Positions 11,860 to 22,250 of a stretch of DNA of 64,000 nt are shown here, in pieces. The stretch is from Agelas oroides. Lineage: Eukaryota; Porifera; Demospongiae; Agelasida; Agelasidae. Position 1 is the stretch's first letter. Each line of letters starts with the position of its first letter. The translations under genes were made by a program, and so were the position numbers. The notes beneath the pieces were generated by a model. It worked only from the letters and a program-made list of their open reading frames with translations. It was not told the DNA's origin and did no database searches. The stretch lies in NCBI GenBank assembly GCA_949130485.1, contig OX422184.1, forward strand, positions 5,436,655-5,500,654. The letters run 5' to 3'.

Positions 11860-12020
11860 CAATACACGCAATGATTTTATACGTAGTATATTGAACGTGT
11901 GACGTCACGTAAGTGGAAAAATCGCTTCGGGAGTCGCTGTGAGGGGTGACAGTGGTGTAGCTGGTGAAGGGAGAGTTGTTGGTGTACCAAAGTTTCATTC
12001 ATGGGGTAAGTGCACCATGC
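11860..12020 (+). repeat. Dispersed repeat R3, third copy
   Basis: Same core as the 2.8 and 3.0 kb copies: TGAACGTGTGACGTCACGTAAG, CTGTGAGGGGTGACAG and GTAAGTGCACCATGCC. Confidence 0.8.
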
Positions 12021-12209
12021 CATTAACAAATATCAACTCAGATTTTCAACGCTTCCTCCGGCCTGTGTATTAGTTATTTACGCGGGTCCTTTAAGTTGCA
12101 TCTTGGGGTGTAATGTGTGAAGCTTTTGAGCTGGTTTGCTTCAATCCATATCAGCTTGATGGACGCACACACACATGATTGCCTATGGAGTTCTTCAAGT
12201 GTGTACTTA

Positions 12210-12533
12210 ACCCAATACATGCCAAATTGAATGGAATGCAATCAACTTCAAAACCGGAAATAAATTGACTTCGCGTAATGGCAATTATTTTTCCCGAGAA
12301 CTAAAGCGTCAGGAAAGCCAAACGAAGCGCTGCAGAGTGAAAGAAGGAACGGAGAAAGTCTTTATAAAGTTATTTCTAACCTAGGTAAGCTTTTCAGAAG
12401 CGATATGTAACCGTTTATGAAGGACGCTTACCTACCGCGTTTTGCGGGTAGCGTGTTTGGCTTTTCCCGCTGATAACAAGGTGTAGCTCCAAAACAACTG
12501 TCTTGATATTTAAGAAGCCCAGGGACCGCTGTA
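12210..12533. repeat. Repeat R1, first half (interrupted)
   Basis: Matches in reverse complement the distal half of the uninterrupted R1 copy at 63.69-64.0 kb, including the TTGAATGGAATGCAATCAAC end and the stretch around TCTTGATATTTAAGAAG. It stops at GCTGTA, and the remaining half resumes at 18692 after the 6.16-kb element. Confidence 0.85.
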
Positions 12534-12599
12534 CAGTAGCGGTCAATAAAAAGTTTACGTTCCGTTTCCGTTGTACGATCATTCTTCCGTTCGACCGTT
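12534..12599 (+). repeat. Left terminal inverted repeat of the 6.16-kb element
   Basis: Begins CAGTAGCGGTCAATAAAAAG, continues as a CGTT/CCGTT-rich tract and ends near GACCGTT. Partner at 18626-18691. Confidence 0.85.
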
Positions 12600-12732
12600 C
12601 CTAAAAAAACGAAGACAGAACGAAATTAATACGGTATTAGATGGAACGTGGAACGGAACGTAGAATGGAACGAAAATTCGCACCTTCGATTTATAAAACG
12701 CTGCACAACACGGTTGGCAACAGAAGACAGCG

Positions 12733-12885
12733 GAGTTGAAGAATCACAGCAGAGTTGAAGAATCACAGCGGAGTTGAAGAATCACAGCGGAGTTGAAGAA
12801 TCACAGAGGAGTTGAAGAATCACAGAGGAGTTGAAGAATCACAGCGGAGTTGAAAAATCACAGCGGAGTTGAAGAATCACAGCGG
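12733..12885 (+). repeat. 19-bp tandem repeat, 8 units, upstream of BEN gene
   Basis: Unit GAGTTGAAGAATCACAGCG, eight copies with few substitutions, ending 6 bp before the BEN start codon. It probably lies in the 5' UTR or promoter. No upstream frame extends the protein cleanly through it. Confidence 0.9.
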
Positions 12886-12891
12886 TCAAGG

Positions 12892-14995
12892 ATGACGCTT
12901 CGACGAGTTCTCAAGGAGCTACAGGCTGATCAGAGTAAGTTGCTAGCTACTGCGCACCGGTTTTAAGTGACTTCACTGCGTTTATTAATACTATGGCGTG
13001 TTCTGCAGAACGGTTCTGCCTGATCTACTGGACAGGAGAGAACTCTGTGACCTTAGTTCCGAGGGAGAAAGTGATGGAGGCAGAGATTGAGGTTGGCAGT
13101 GAGTGCAAGGTGAAGCAAGGGAGGAAGATGTACACTGGGAAAATAGCCGCAATCGGTAAGCACAGTGTTTAATACACAGTTGAGTTCTGCAGGCCAAGTA
13201 CATTTAAGCGTCTGGGCCCCCCCTGACAAACCCCGCCCTCAAACCGTGGCCAATCAATTTGATTGGCCACGGTTTGAGGCGGGGTTTGTCTCCACTTACA
13301 TAACTACTTGTCCCTTCTGTGAATAGTCAATGCCTGTGTTTGTTGTTAGCAAAACTCCTGCTGTGAAATGTGTGCTTCCTTTCTTTATAAGGTTCGGAGA
13401 AAGAGATCAGCAAGTTGGAGAAGTTTGAATTGAATGAGTGGACACCACCTGTTTTGTGCGAGGAGCATACTCCCAGCAGAACTGTAGATCATGGTGCAGC
13501 TAACAGTGCTCCCAAGCAGGTAAGATCAGGAAAGGAGAATATGAAGAAGACAGCTAAGAAAAGGAAACAAGCAAGTGGAGGGAAGAATGAGCCGAAGCGG
13601 AGAAAGGCAAAAGGTATTTATGCACATTAGCCTAGCTATGTGCACACTACCACTACTACGGTTTGCCATTCCATGTTGAATTGATTCAACGACCTACACT
13701 TTTTTAAATTCATCTTCTTATACGTAGATGTAGGAACTATCATCGAGGTGCAGCAGCACATCATTGCAGCAAAAGCTATCGAAACCACCAACAAGCAGGC
13801 TCCAGTTACAGCAACAGAGTGTGCTGCCTCCACTTCACAAGTGGAACCTTCGGCTACAGAGGCTGGTAGTCCCGCCACCCAAGTGGTGGAGCTGCTGACT
13901 TCAGAGTCTGATACTCCCAGCCCTCAAGAAATGGAGCTAGTTGACACGAGCCCAACTGCAGAGGAGTCAGACAGTTCTATTCCTCCACCCAAAACTTCCC
14001 TTCACAAGTCCTCTGGAAATCTCTCAGATTTTTCTGAAACTGGTACGTTCATATGGAACAACCCTATATATGTAGCCCAACCCATAATATGCTATGAAAG
14101 TTCTATAGCTACAGACAACTGTGTAAACAATACTCTTTCTCTCCAGACCCACTGCTTTTGGAAATGGAGGTGGAGGAGTTAAAACAAAAGATCCAGGTGT
14201 TAGTCTGCCTTGGCAGCCCAAGAATCCATTCGAAAAGTGAATAGCTCTTTACTTCAGAGACTAGATTATCTCGAGCAGAGGGATCACTTTTGGCAGAGAG
14301 CAAGTGGACCACCAAGTCCCTTTACCCCTGAATATCCCAGGACCCACCATTACCATCACCCTTCCTACCAGTATCCACCTTTTGAGGAAGAGTTCGAAAC
14401 ACCGTATGGTATTTTTCCATCCTCATTGAACAACACTGCTTTTGAGTCAAGCCACTACGAGTCAACACCATCAAGAAGAAGAGGTAGCCCAGTCAACCTG
14501 GTGCTACAGTCTCACCATACACCAGCCATCAGGCCTGAGCCTTCTGCACCTTCTGTAAATACAACACCAACTGCCGGCCAACAAGGTACTTCTACAGCTC
14601 CATTTCAAGCTGCTCCTCTCCCTATTAAGGCAGCCAATCCTGATAAAGCTTTACCCTCAAACATAATCCAGAAGGAGAAACTTATGGCACCCAGTGAAAT
14701 ATTTGCGAAATACCCGAATCTCCGCTGTGTATCGAAGGTCAAGACCCTGGCTGTAAAGCTAGCACGAGATGCCATTTTTGGTGACGATGTTCTGATCAGA
14801 TGTACTGTGGCAGGAGGAAGGGACCATCCAGGCCTTCCTGTGAATGAACTATCGCAGCTGAAACAGGTTCTGTTTACACAGTTTCCACAGTTTTGGCCTT
14901 CGCCAATAGAGTTTGAGCCCCTATGGAAAGACTGTGTAGATTCGATAGGGCAAGCATGTAAACAACTTCGCTTTAAGAAGCCTGGACAGAATTAA
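12892..14995 (+). CDS. BEN-domain protein (5 exons), carried inside the TA-flanked element
   Basis: Model: 12892-12934, 13009-13155, 13392-13613, 13728-14042 and 14217-14995, all GT-AG and in phase, giving 501 residues. The N-terminal exons encode a compact module (RFCLIYWTGENSVTLVPREK to KQGRKMYTGKIAAIG). Exon 3 is Lys/Arg-rich (KKRKQASGGKNEPKRRKAK), a likely nuclear localisation region. A long Ser/Thr/Pro-rich linker follows, with a short helical stretch near LLQRLDYLEQRDHFW. The C-terminal about 90 residues (from NLRCVSKVKTLAVKLARDA through GLPVNELSQLKQVLF to SIGQACKQLR) fit a BEN domain, known for DNA binding and chromatin roles. An alternative exon at 14147-14196 encodes LLLEMEVEELKQKIQ, but including it shifts the frame, so it is skipped or marks a one-base lesion. 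Lying within TIRs, it may be transposon cargo. Confidence 0.75.
13223..13291. repeat. Near-perfect palindrome in BEN intron 2
   Basis: GACAAACCCCGCCCTCAAAC and the following GTGGCCAATCAA are mirrored by their reverse complement with essentially no loop, giving arms of about 33 bp. Typical of a hairpin MITE inserted in an intron. Confidence 0.9.
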
Positions 14996-15231
14996 CACTT
15001 GACCCACTACTTTGTATCACAACCTGTTTGTGTATGTACATGCATCTTACCACTCACATTGTGTACAGCTGACTGTTTTATCTTTATCAGCAAGATCTTG
15101 ATCATGTACAAGTACTTAGTAAGATTGGCAACACCCATGCTTGCTACTCCCTGCAGTTCAAACATTCACACAGTGGTCTGACTGGATTACAGATACATAA
15201 AATTTGTAATTCAGAATAGCAATTACAGTAA
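14996..15231. other. Spacer between convergent BEN and transposase genes
   Basis: About 235 bp separating two genes that converge. No exon. AATAAA-type signals are not obvious. It probably holds both 3' UTRs. Confidence 0.4.
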
Positions 15232-16448
15232 TCAATATCCAGTGGCATTGCCACCAACTTCTATAACCTTTGGTATAACTTTTCTAAGATGTCCTATATA
15301 CTTGTTGCATTTCCGTACATCGACAGTTCTCCAGAATTCTTTGATTCCTTCGACAAGTTCCTCCTTACTCTTTGGCTTGACAACACGACGAATGTACTCT
15401 TTAAGTTCGTGCCAGAGATTTTCGATCGGATTCATATCTGGGGATTCAGGTGGAGTTTTCCACCAGTTGATCTCCTTCTCCTCGATCCAATCCTTGGCAT
15501 ATCCTGAAGTGTGTTTTGAGTCATTATCTTGCATAAACCTATGCTGGGGAATGATGTCCTTGACGAATGGAAGGAGGGTTTTGTCCAGAATATCCACGAA
15601 CAGCTCTTTGACAAGAATTCCTTGAAATATGCATATCCCTGTGGCTCCCTGCTTGCTAATGCCAGCCCATACATGGACCTTGACAGGATGTTTGGGTCTA
15701 CAGAAAGCAAAAACACATGCAAACATTCTAGTTAGCATGTAGCATAGTACGTGGAGGAATACATACATGTATGACATCATCACGACATTACTTCACTCGG
15801 TCATGCTCTCCTCGTGCAATGGTACACAAACCTTGGCTTAGGTCTTGGAGCTTCTCCCCTCTTGTGGCAGCAGAATCGTCTGTGACTTTCCATCTGGACA
15901 GTACACTCGTCAGTCCAAATAACGTTGTCGAAAGTGTCATCTCGGTACTTGCGAGCAAAATCTAATCGCTTCTGTTTGTTAGCCTCTCGGATCACTTGAC
16001 AATAAGCGCTCCCTCTGAATGTCCATCCAAGGGATGTACGGCAGCGGAGGATGGTGCGTAAACTGATGCTGTAGCCAGCGTTAGTGAGCAATTGATGTAG
16101 CTGATACGCTGTCATTTCGTCATCGAGGCGCATTTGCTGCTCGACGAGATCTTTCACTTCACGAGTAACCTTCGATGGTCTACCCGAACCAGGCTGTCTG
16201 CAAATAGACCCCGTACGCTCAAACACCTTGATAAACTTTGCGATGCCAACGCGACTGCACACGAGATTTTCAGAAGCAAGAAACTTCTGAATAGTTGGTG
16301 CCTTGTAGCCTTTCGAATAGAAATGTAGGATGCGCTGCTTTTTGTACGCGGTGTAGACCATCCTGACAAAACAGTTTGACAACGATCTCTCAACGGTAGC
16401 ACTCACTCTCACGGACAGCGTCTTCCTCAATCTCTCCAACAGTCTCAA
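15232..16448 (-). CDS. Tc1-type DD34E transposase, two exons
   Basis: Exon 1 is 16448-15832 and exon 2 is 15697-15232, joined across a clean GT-AG intron that restores PRPKPR-PKHPVKVHVWAG, the usual junction in this family. The product is 360 residues from the first ATG, or about 330 if it starts at MVYTAYKKQR. In order: a helix-turn-helix (KAPTIQKFLASENLVC), a GSGRPS AT-hook-like linker, a second helix-turn-helix (SLRTILRCRTSLGW), then the catalytic triad as WTDEC, QDNDSKHT and SPDMNPIENLW. There are 34 residues between the second Asp and the Glu, so DD34E. No stops or shifts are seen, so it could be active. It cuts and pastes DNA at TA sites. Introns are uncommon in Tc1 genes. It converges on the BEN gene within the same TIR-bounded element. 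Confidence 0.85.
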
Positions 16449-16566
16449 AACGATTGCGTTCCGTCTCTGTTTTAATTCCGTTCCGTAGTATTGAAAATTC
16501 CGTTTTCTGGTTCCGTTTTCACACGTGTCAATACAGGTGCTATCGTTTTGAGACTGTTGGAGAGAT
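16428..16566. repeat. Hairpin with core C1, arms derived from transposase 5' end
   Basis: The arms (CTCCAACAGTCTCAAAACGAT and its complement) match the 5' end of the transposase ORF. They flank an approximately 86-bp core (16455-16541) that begins GCGTTCCGTCTCTGTTTTAA and ends GTCAATACAGGTGCT. The same core sits in the centre of a different hairpin at 18480-18691. Confidence 0.85.
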
Positions 16567-16569
16567 CGG

Positions 16570-18477
16570 GCAAGTACCTAAGTTAGTTGTAGCTCCTGCT
16601 GTCATACTGGCATTTGTTTTGTAATTTCTGAAATTTTTTGTATGCAAATTAACTACACTATAAATATGACAATAATTTTCTGCATGAAAGCTGGTGAGAA
16701 AGCAGTGAACGGGAGTGCATAATTCACACACATAGTATGACGTAATGATGCATATACGGATAGATAGTGGGTGTGGCACTGTGATGACAAATTGGTTTGC
16801 AGCACCGGAATCTGATACAATCAGAACCTGGTATAGAAGATATAGCTAGGGGAGGAGCCAAGGTCAGGTCACGAGACTATTTATATCCCACACACTATCC
16901 GTATACACTTCAGCATGTACGAAACCAACTTACAGTAGAAGTCAGCATCAGCAGTATATTCTTGAGAAACATGCCTTGATGGTATATGTGCCATTATTTT
17001 TATGGTACCACCATTTTGGAGAATACTGTAAACTCCACCCTGTAATATCTGTTGTTGGTACAGTTGAAAGCAAGGAAGATACGCCATCTGGGTCATACAT
17101 GTTTCAGACCATCCACGTCCACACCAAGCCCATGCACATGTATCACTACTTCACACCACATGTACCATACCTGCAATGGTAAGTGCTGCAAAAAATACCT
17201 TCTGGCAATTAGTCTTGTGCCCAGACTTCCCTCTTGCAAGGAGTGGTCTGGTGTCTATCGGCACAGTGGGGTTGTTGCTGTGTCAGCAGGAAACTGGTTA
17301 TGTAATTGGGCTGATTACTGTATTACATCTTGAAATTGATTCCTTTGACGATGATTACAGTATTGAATCACCAGTTTAGGTAAGCAGTAAGGTGTATTTG
17401 CCTACAGTACATTGATAGGTGTAGGAAAGGCTTGAAATTGTAATGTAAATGTGTAGAGGGGGCAGGCATGGAGGTCTACACTGGTGGTTCATGCTTGCCA
17501 CACTCTCCCCCCAGGCTGTATGAGCTGGCCATAAATTCTCTCTGCTTGTACACAAGACCAGCATTTAGCTACTGGTTTGCAATAGAATGAAGCTATCAAG
17601 TGGCTATGTTAGTGCAAGGTTCAGCCAGGCAAAACCCTTGATAGAATGCTTGGGGCAGCTTTGCACACTGCCTCTAGTTCAGCAAATGAGAAGCGGAAGT
17701 GGGTCACTGGTTGTCATAGCAACCTCTTGTACTGTCATTGTCTGCATGGGTTATGTAAGCTACATGTAAATACTACTGCTCCCACCAGTATTGAACCCAG
17801 TTGGAGCAAGAGCTCAGCGTGAGAGGAGGAGCAGGAAGCATGATACATACCCCATGCAGAAGCAGACTTGGGACAAATCAGGTTTTGAAGCTTGGGTTCA
17901 CCAGTTGTCATGTTTCAGGTGTAGGGACAGATTACTATTAATTTTGATTGCTCCTTCTCATAACCTTGTAACTACAGCTGCTAAGTTTTAGACACTCTAG
18001 GGACATTTTGAGCCTAAAATCGGCATGTTGGCATAATAGGAGAGGCTGAAAGTGACTTGAATAATGGGAGAGGGCGAATGTGAGTTGAAAGAGGGGAGAG
18101 AGTGAATGCGAGTGAGGAGTTGTGAGTGGAAAGCGGGACCCTCCAGTTTTGGGTGATACTAGTAGTATTTATCATGCAGCTGCCAGTTCAAAGGGAACTG
18201 AAATCAACTGTAATTCCCTTGTACAACAAAAAACAAAAACAGTTCAAAATCAACTGTCCTTTTCTTTTCAGTTACGAAAATGGTCCGATTATTTTATGTG
18301 TCATGGTCATGGTGCCTTTCCCACCTGGTTGAATATCGAAATACGTTCCTCCACATAGTCCAGCAGCAAGTGACTCAGCAGACCATTGTCGAAGTGCTGT
18401 AAAATAACCTTCCACTGCCGATAACTGTTCTTTTGCCATCCTGTGGTACAATCCTTTCATAACTGTTGAGTCTTGTT
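16570..18477. other. Element interior without assignable gene
   Basis: No exon is recognised. Holds a partial inverted pair (ATACGGATAGATAGTGGGTG at 16752 and CCCACACACTATCCGTATAC at 16888), and several TACAGT/ACTGTA motifs around 17029 and 17312-17363 that could be decayed TA-insertion ends. Open frames of 60-93 residues lack domain character. Confidence 0.35.
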
Positions 18478-18479
18478 TT

Positions 18480-18691
18480 TTTAATAAAAAGTTTACGTTT
18501 CGTTTCCGTTGTACAATCATTCTACGGTGTGACCGTTTGCGTTCCGTCTCTGTTTTTAATTCCGTTCCGTAGTATTGAAAATTCCGTTTTCTGGTTCCGT
18601 TTTCACACGTGTCAATACAGGTGCTAACGGTCACACCGTAGAACGATTGTACAACGGAAACGAAACGTAAACTTTTTATTGACCGCTACTG
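18480..18691. repeat. Palindromic right end with core C1
   Basis: Arms of about 55 bp (AATAAAAAGTTTACGTTTCG on the left and its complement in 18626-18691) flank the same roughly 86-bp core seen at 16455-16541. The right arm is the right terminal inverted repeat of the 6.16-kb element, ending CCGCTACTG before TA. Confidence 0.9.
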
Positions 18692-19020
18692 TACCTTTGT
18701 AGTTAGTGTTGTGCTTCTGCCTATAGGTGCTCAGAAGAAAACATGGTCAATAAGTCGTTTTTACGATCGAGGTGATCGACGACAACCCTGGCTTCTACCA
18801 TTCATTGTGCTCTGCCCCTTGATGGCTTCCGGACCAAACTGCTTGTATTAGTAGGGGAAGCCCCGACCTAACCACAGACCGGATACAAAGCTTGTAGCTA
18901 TTTACACTGGGCTGTGATAACGCTTAGCCGTAGCCTTGACGTCTTTAGACGTCATTCGTCATTAACGCATGTAAATTTTTGACGGATTTATCCGTCATTC
19001 GCGTATAAAGGGTTAAGCTT
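18692..19020. repeat. Repeat R1, second half (interrupted)
   Basis: Continues R1 from the other side of the inserted element and matches 63356-63670 in reverse complement, ending GGATTTATCCGTCATTCGCG and TATAAAGGGTTAA. Confidence 0.85.
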
Positions 19021-19930
19021 AGTACAAGAATTCTTTAGCACTTTCTTTGTAAAGTAATCATTAGCATACGAGTGCAGAAGGTCCCTCATATCCCCTCAGT
19101 GATTTCTACAAGGACACTTGTTCACCAGAGGTGAAGTTGGCAGCTAGCAGCATTGATCTTGGTTCTGGATGCCTTGGCATGTAAGTATTCTTTGCAACAT
19201 GTATTGGCAGATAATGAGTACACAATGTGCTCTTACCTACCTGCTAAATTTGATTCGAAGGGGAAGTGGCTGGCTTTGCTGTGCTCGTAACACATGGCTG
19301 GTAACTTTCAGCATCTGTGCTATCTTCTCTTGCATTTGTAGTTGATCATACTGAGCAATGTGAAGACAACAACACTATAAATGGTCACTACGCTAAACTA
19401 AAAGCTTCACTTGCAAAAAAACACTCTTCGTTCTTTGCTGGGAATATCATGAATTTTGTTTTACACTGCGTTGAGATTGCTCAGGTGGCAGGGAGATTGG
19501 TCACGATATTACACTATATGTGAAACCTGGGCAGTAGAAATATAGTGTATATGCAACAGTGAGGAATTTTTGGGTGAACTTTGATTTCATTTGTACTAGG
19601 TATGTACTTTTATCTTTAAGAAGGTACGTACACTATTGGCATTGAGAATTAAACGTGGCTAATGAGTTGTGTTTTCTCGATCGAGGAGATCGACAACCAC
19701 CTGAGCTGTTATCGCTCACTATGCTCAACCCCTTGAGGGCTTCTGGACCACCCACTTGTACTAGTAGTGGAAGCCTCAAACATAACATACATACAAAGCT
19801 TATAGCTATCTGTCCTGGGCCGTGATAACGCTTAGCCCTATCCATGACGTCGATTGGTGTCTATCGTGTTTTGTGACTTAAGTGCGTATTACCCCAATTG
19901 ACGTCTACTGCATATAATCGCTTAATACAG
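19021..19930. repeat. Repeat R2 copy followed by partial R1 copy
   Basis: 19040-19150 repeats the R2 core. 19150-19620 matches 40990-41640 (GCATTGATCTTGGTTCTGG, TGGTCACTACGCTAAACTAAA). 19640-19930 is a diverged partial R1 (CTCGATCGAGGAGATCGAC, ACTAGTAGTGGAAGCC). No gene seen. Confidence 0.7.
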
Positions 19931-19952
19931 TACAATACTAAAGTCCTGCACG

Positions 19953-20549
19953 CTAGTAAAGATGTTGCAAAGTGTAAGTAAACATAAAGTTGTGAAACGT
20001 CACTCGAACTTTGGTCACGCACGACACTTCCAAATTCCTTGGAATGACATACCCAACACAACTCCCAACTGAGGTGTCATACGCACGCAAAATGTGAAAT
20101 TGTTCAATAACATTTATGACTGCTTTCTTGACTGTTCCCTCATAACTCGTACCAGACAAAACTTCCACAGTAAGAATAGGCAAGTTTGCATTTGGTGTAG
20201 ACAGCACCACGGTAACATCTGGTTCGATCATATTAGTTGAGTGGAAAGCACTGAAATGGGACAACTCTGGCAATGCAGTGGAAGGATCCAATACTCGCAA
20301 ACTTGTTTGAGAAGATTGTGGAAGCAATCTGCTAATCCAATTTTTTGCAATGTGTTCTGTTTTCAGATCAGTGTTTTGGCCTGTCAAATCATTGAGTGTA
20401 TAAATTTCTGGAAAGTTGGCTCTCAAACGGTCAATTAGTACATGACCTGCCACCATCTTGTGAGCGAAAATTGAATTTGGACCATGAAGTGGACTTTCAG
20501 AAGCACTTGATGACCTACGTCTGGCTGCAGAAGACATCTTCATAGGCAA
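19953..20549 (-). CDS. Unassigned protein with possible PD-(D/E)xK-like motif
   Basis: A single open frame of 198 residues, longer than most chance frames here. The N terminus is Ser/Arg-rich (SSAARRRSSSASES). A helical region follows, then EPDVTVVLSTPNANLPILTV and EVLSG, where Asp in PD and Glu in VEV are spaced like the PD...ExK core of restriction-endonuclease-like folds; the Lys position is not clear, with KK about ten residues later. A tail (CVGYVIPRN...VTKVRVTFHNF) reads as beta strands. The last residues may run past a missed splice site. Function unknown; the nuclease idea is inference from spacing only. It may be a repeat-family gene. Confidence 0.45.
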   Translation of the reverse strand: MPMKMSSAARRRSSSASESPLHGPNSIFAHKMVAGHVLIDRLRANFPEIYTLNDLTGQNTDLKTEHIAKNWISRLLPQSSQTSLRVLDPSTALPELSHFSAFHSTNMIEPDVTVVLSTPNANLPILTVEVLSGTSYEGTVKKAVINVIEQFHILRAYDTSVGSCVGYVIPRNLEVSCVTKVRVTFHNFMFTYTLQHLY

Positions 20550-20802
20550 CTTTGTCTGTCAAACAGTCGAATCGCCAGCGTACGTAAAACGGGGACTTTA
20601 ATTGCAATGACGTAATCCAAGAGGCACTATTTGGAGTGGGAAATGCGGGAGCGGATAGCCTCGTTCCCAGGCCTTCCCCGAATTTGGAAAGTATAGTGTA
20701 CCTATTCGTGACAAGACAGATGGCATAAGTAATTTTATGGCTTTTTTTGACCTTGTGCCGAGGCTGACCCTGATTTGTAACACTTATAAAGTCCTGTCCA
20801 GC

Positions 20803-21725
20803 GAATGCTAAATCATCGCATTCAATATGAACTCATAAATCTGTGTGGAAACCAGATTCGAAATAAATCAATAGCTTCGATTAGAACTGTGGGCATATTT
20901 ACTGGCATAGAGCTTCCTCTCCAGAGCACCCAGAGCTACAGCTTTGCGACTTGGTTCATTGGTGTAACCTCCTCCCACATTTCATCTTCTCGGATAAAAC
21001 TGCTGATGTCAAAAAGACACTTCAGCTAGCCTTTATGAGGACGTAGGTGGTAAGCTGCTGAACAGGGTGTGTGACAATGGCAGGTGGCGACAATGTCGTG
21101 CCAGGTCTATCCCAATATAGGGCTTTTTGCAAATGTGAGGATTGTTTTGAGTGGAGGAGCATTGTCTGCAGTGTAGTTACAGTGAGAACACATGCAAACC
21201 TTGTCCATTACAAGATCCTCCTCTTGCTTCAGGTAGCTTAGTGAATCATGTTGCCATGATTATACAAGTGTCCAGCGAATACCAAATCATTGCATTCTAT
21301 CTGGAAACCAGATTTGAAATAAAATAATAGCTTTGATTAGAACTGCAGGTATGTTTACTGGCATAGAGCTTCCTCTCCAGAGCACCCAGAGCTACAGCTA
21401 TGCTACTTGGTTCATTGGTGTAACCTCCTCCCACATTTCATCTTCTCGGATAAAACTGCTGATGTCAAAATGACACTTCTGCTGGCCTTTATGAAGACGT
21501 AGGTGGTAAGCTGCTGAACAGGGTGTGTGACAATGGCAGGTGGCGACAATGTCGTGCCAGGTCTATCCCAATATAGGGCTTTTTGCAAATGTGAGGATTG
21601 TTTTGAGTGGAGGAGCATTGTCTGCAGTGTAGTTACAGTGAGAACGCATGCAAACCTTGTCCATTACAAGATCCTCCTCTTGCTTCAGGTAGCTTAGTGA
21701 ATCATGTTGCCATGATTATATAAGT
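20803..21725. repeat. Tandem duplication of about 450 bp, two copies
   Basis: Segments from about 20805-21245 and 21275-21722 are nearly identical apart from a small internal deletion: TAGCTTCGATTAGAACTG versus TAGCTTTGATTAGAACTG, then TAGAGCTTCCTCTCCAGAGC and CAATGTCGTGCCAGGTC. No exon recognised in either. Confidence 0.85.
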
Positions 21726-21989
21726 CTATTTTCGCTGGAATAGAAGGAGGCTATTGATATGTTTCTCTGCACTGGCATAATTTCACACAGCATGTGCCTC
21801 TTCATCCCATAAGCTTGCTTTTGGTATGCCATGAGCAGTGTTTGTTTCTCTGAGCTTAACACAATAGACCCTTTCACGTAAAACATGAAAGAATTCATTA
21901 TTGCAGTAATGAACGTTGGACGTCATGGCTGGGATGCATTCTTCCGCCATCTTGGGGTGCAACTAAACCATGACACATGAGTGTAGCCT

Positions 21990-22091
21990 CGAACCCAGGC
22001 TTTCCGTTCCGGATTTTGTCTCGCAGCTTTGGAGAAAAATCGTCTGCGAGACAAAATCCGGAACGGAAAGCCTGCAGCTGGGTTTGAGGCT
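21990..22091. repeat. Hairpin MITE with AGCCTCGAACCCAGG ends
   Basis: GCTTTCCGTTCCGGATTTTG and TCTCGCAG are mirrored after a short loop, and the outer AGCCTCGAACCCAG is mirrored by CTGGGTTTGAGGCT. It is one of many forms of the recurring AGCCTCGTTCCCAGGC module. Confidence 0.9.
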
Positions 22092-22250
22092 AACATGAGT
22101 GCACCAGGGTCAAAGCATCAGTGTTTTATTGAGGGCATTCCACTTCAAACAACACAAAAGAACACAAACAAACTAACAAACAAAAAAAAAACAACTTGAA
22201 AACACAACAGTATGCAAATGAGGCACTGTTTTCCAGGGGGCACTCCACCT

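Larger units (their letters stand above)
12534..18691. mobile_element. 6.16-kb TA-flanked TIR element with BEN and Tc1 transposase genes
   Basis: The left end begins CAGTAGCGGTCAATAAAAAG and the right end is its reverse complement; similarity continues for about 65 bp with a handful of mismatches. Both ends are flanked by TA (12532-12533 and 18692-18693), as in Tc1/mariner insertions. The flanking sequences are the two halves of repeat R1. A related R1 copy near 48893-48900 reads GGTACAGC (reverse complement GCTGTACC) without an insert, consistent with one TA target. Inside are a BEN-domain gene on the plus strand and a Tc1-type transposase gene on the minus strand. Whether this transposase moves these ends is inference; a smaller Tc1 unit nested inside a larger element is possible. 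Confidence 0.75.

Noticed and set aside
14197..14216. A 20-nt GT-AG intron in the BEN gene
   Set aside because: Too short to splice, and it would still leave the downstream exon out of frame.
15242..15625. 127-residue plus-strand ORF opposite the transposase
   Set aside because: Shadow of the transposase C-terminal exon.
15180..17330. A smaller classical Tc1 unit around the transposase, with ends at TACAGTAATCA (15226) and ATTACTGTA (17312)
   Set aside because: Only about nine terminal bases match; too weak against the 65-bp termini of the larger element. Kept only as an alternative.
19953..20549. Confident call as a restriction-type nuclease
   Set aside because: Only Asp/Glu spacing resembles PD-(D/E)xK; the Lys is not placed and no other support is visible.
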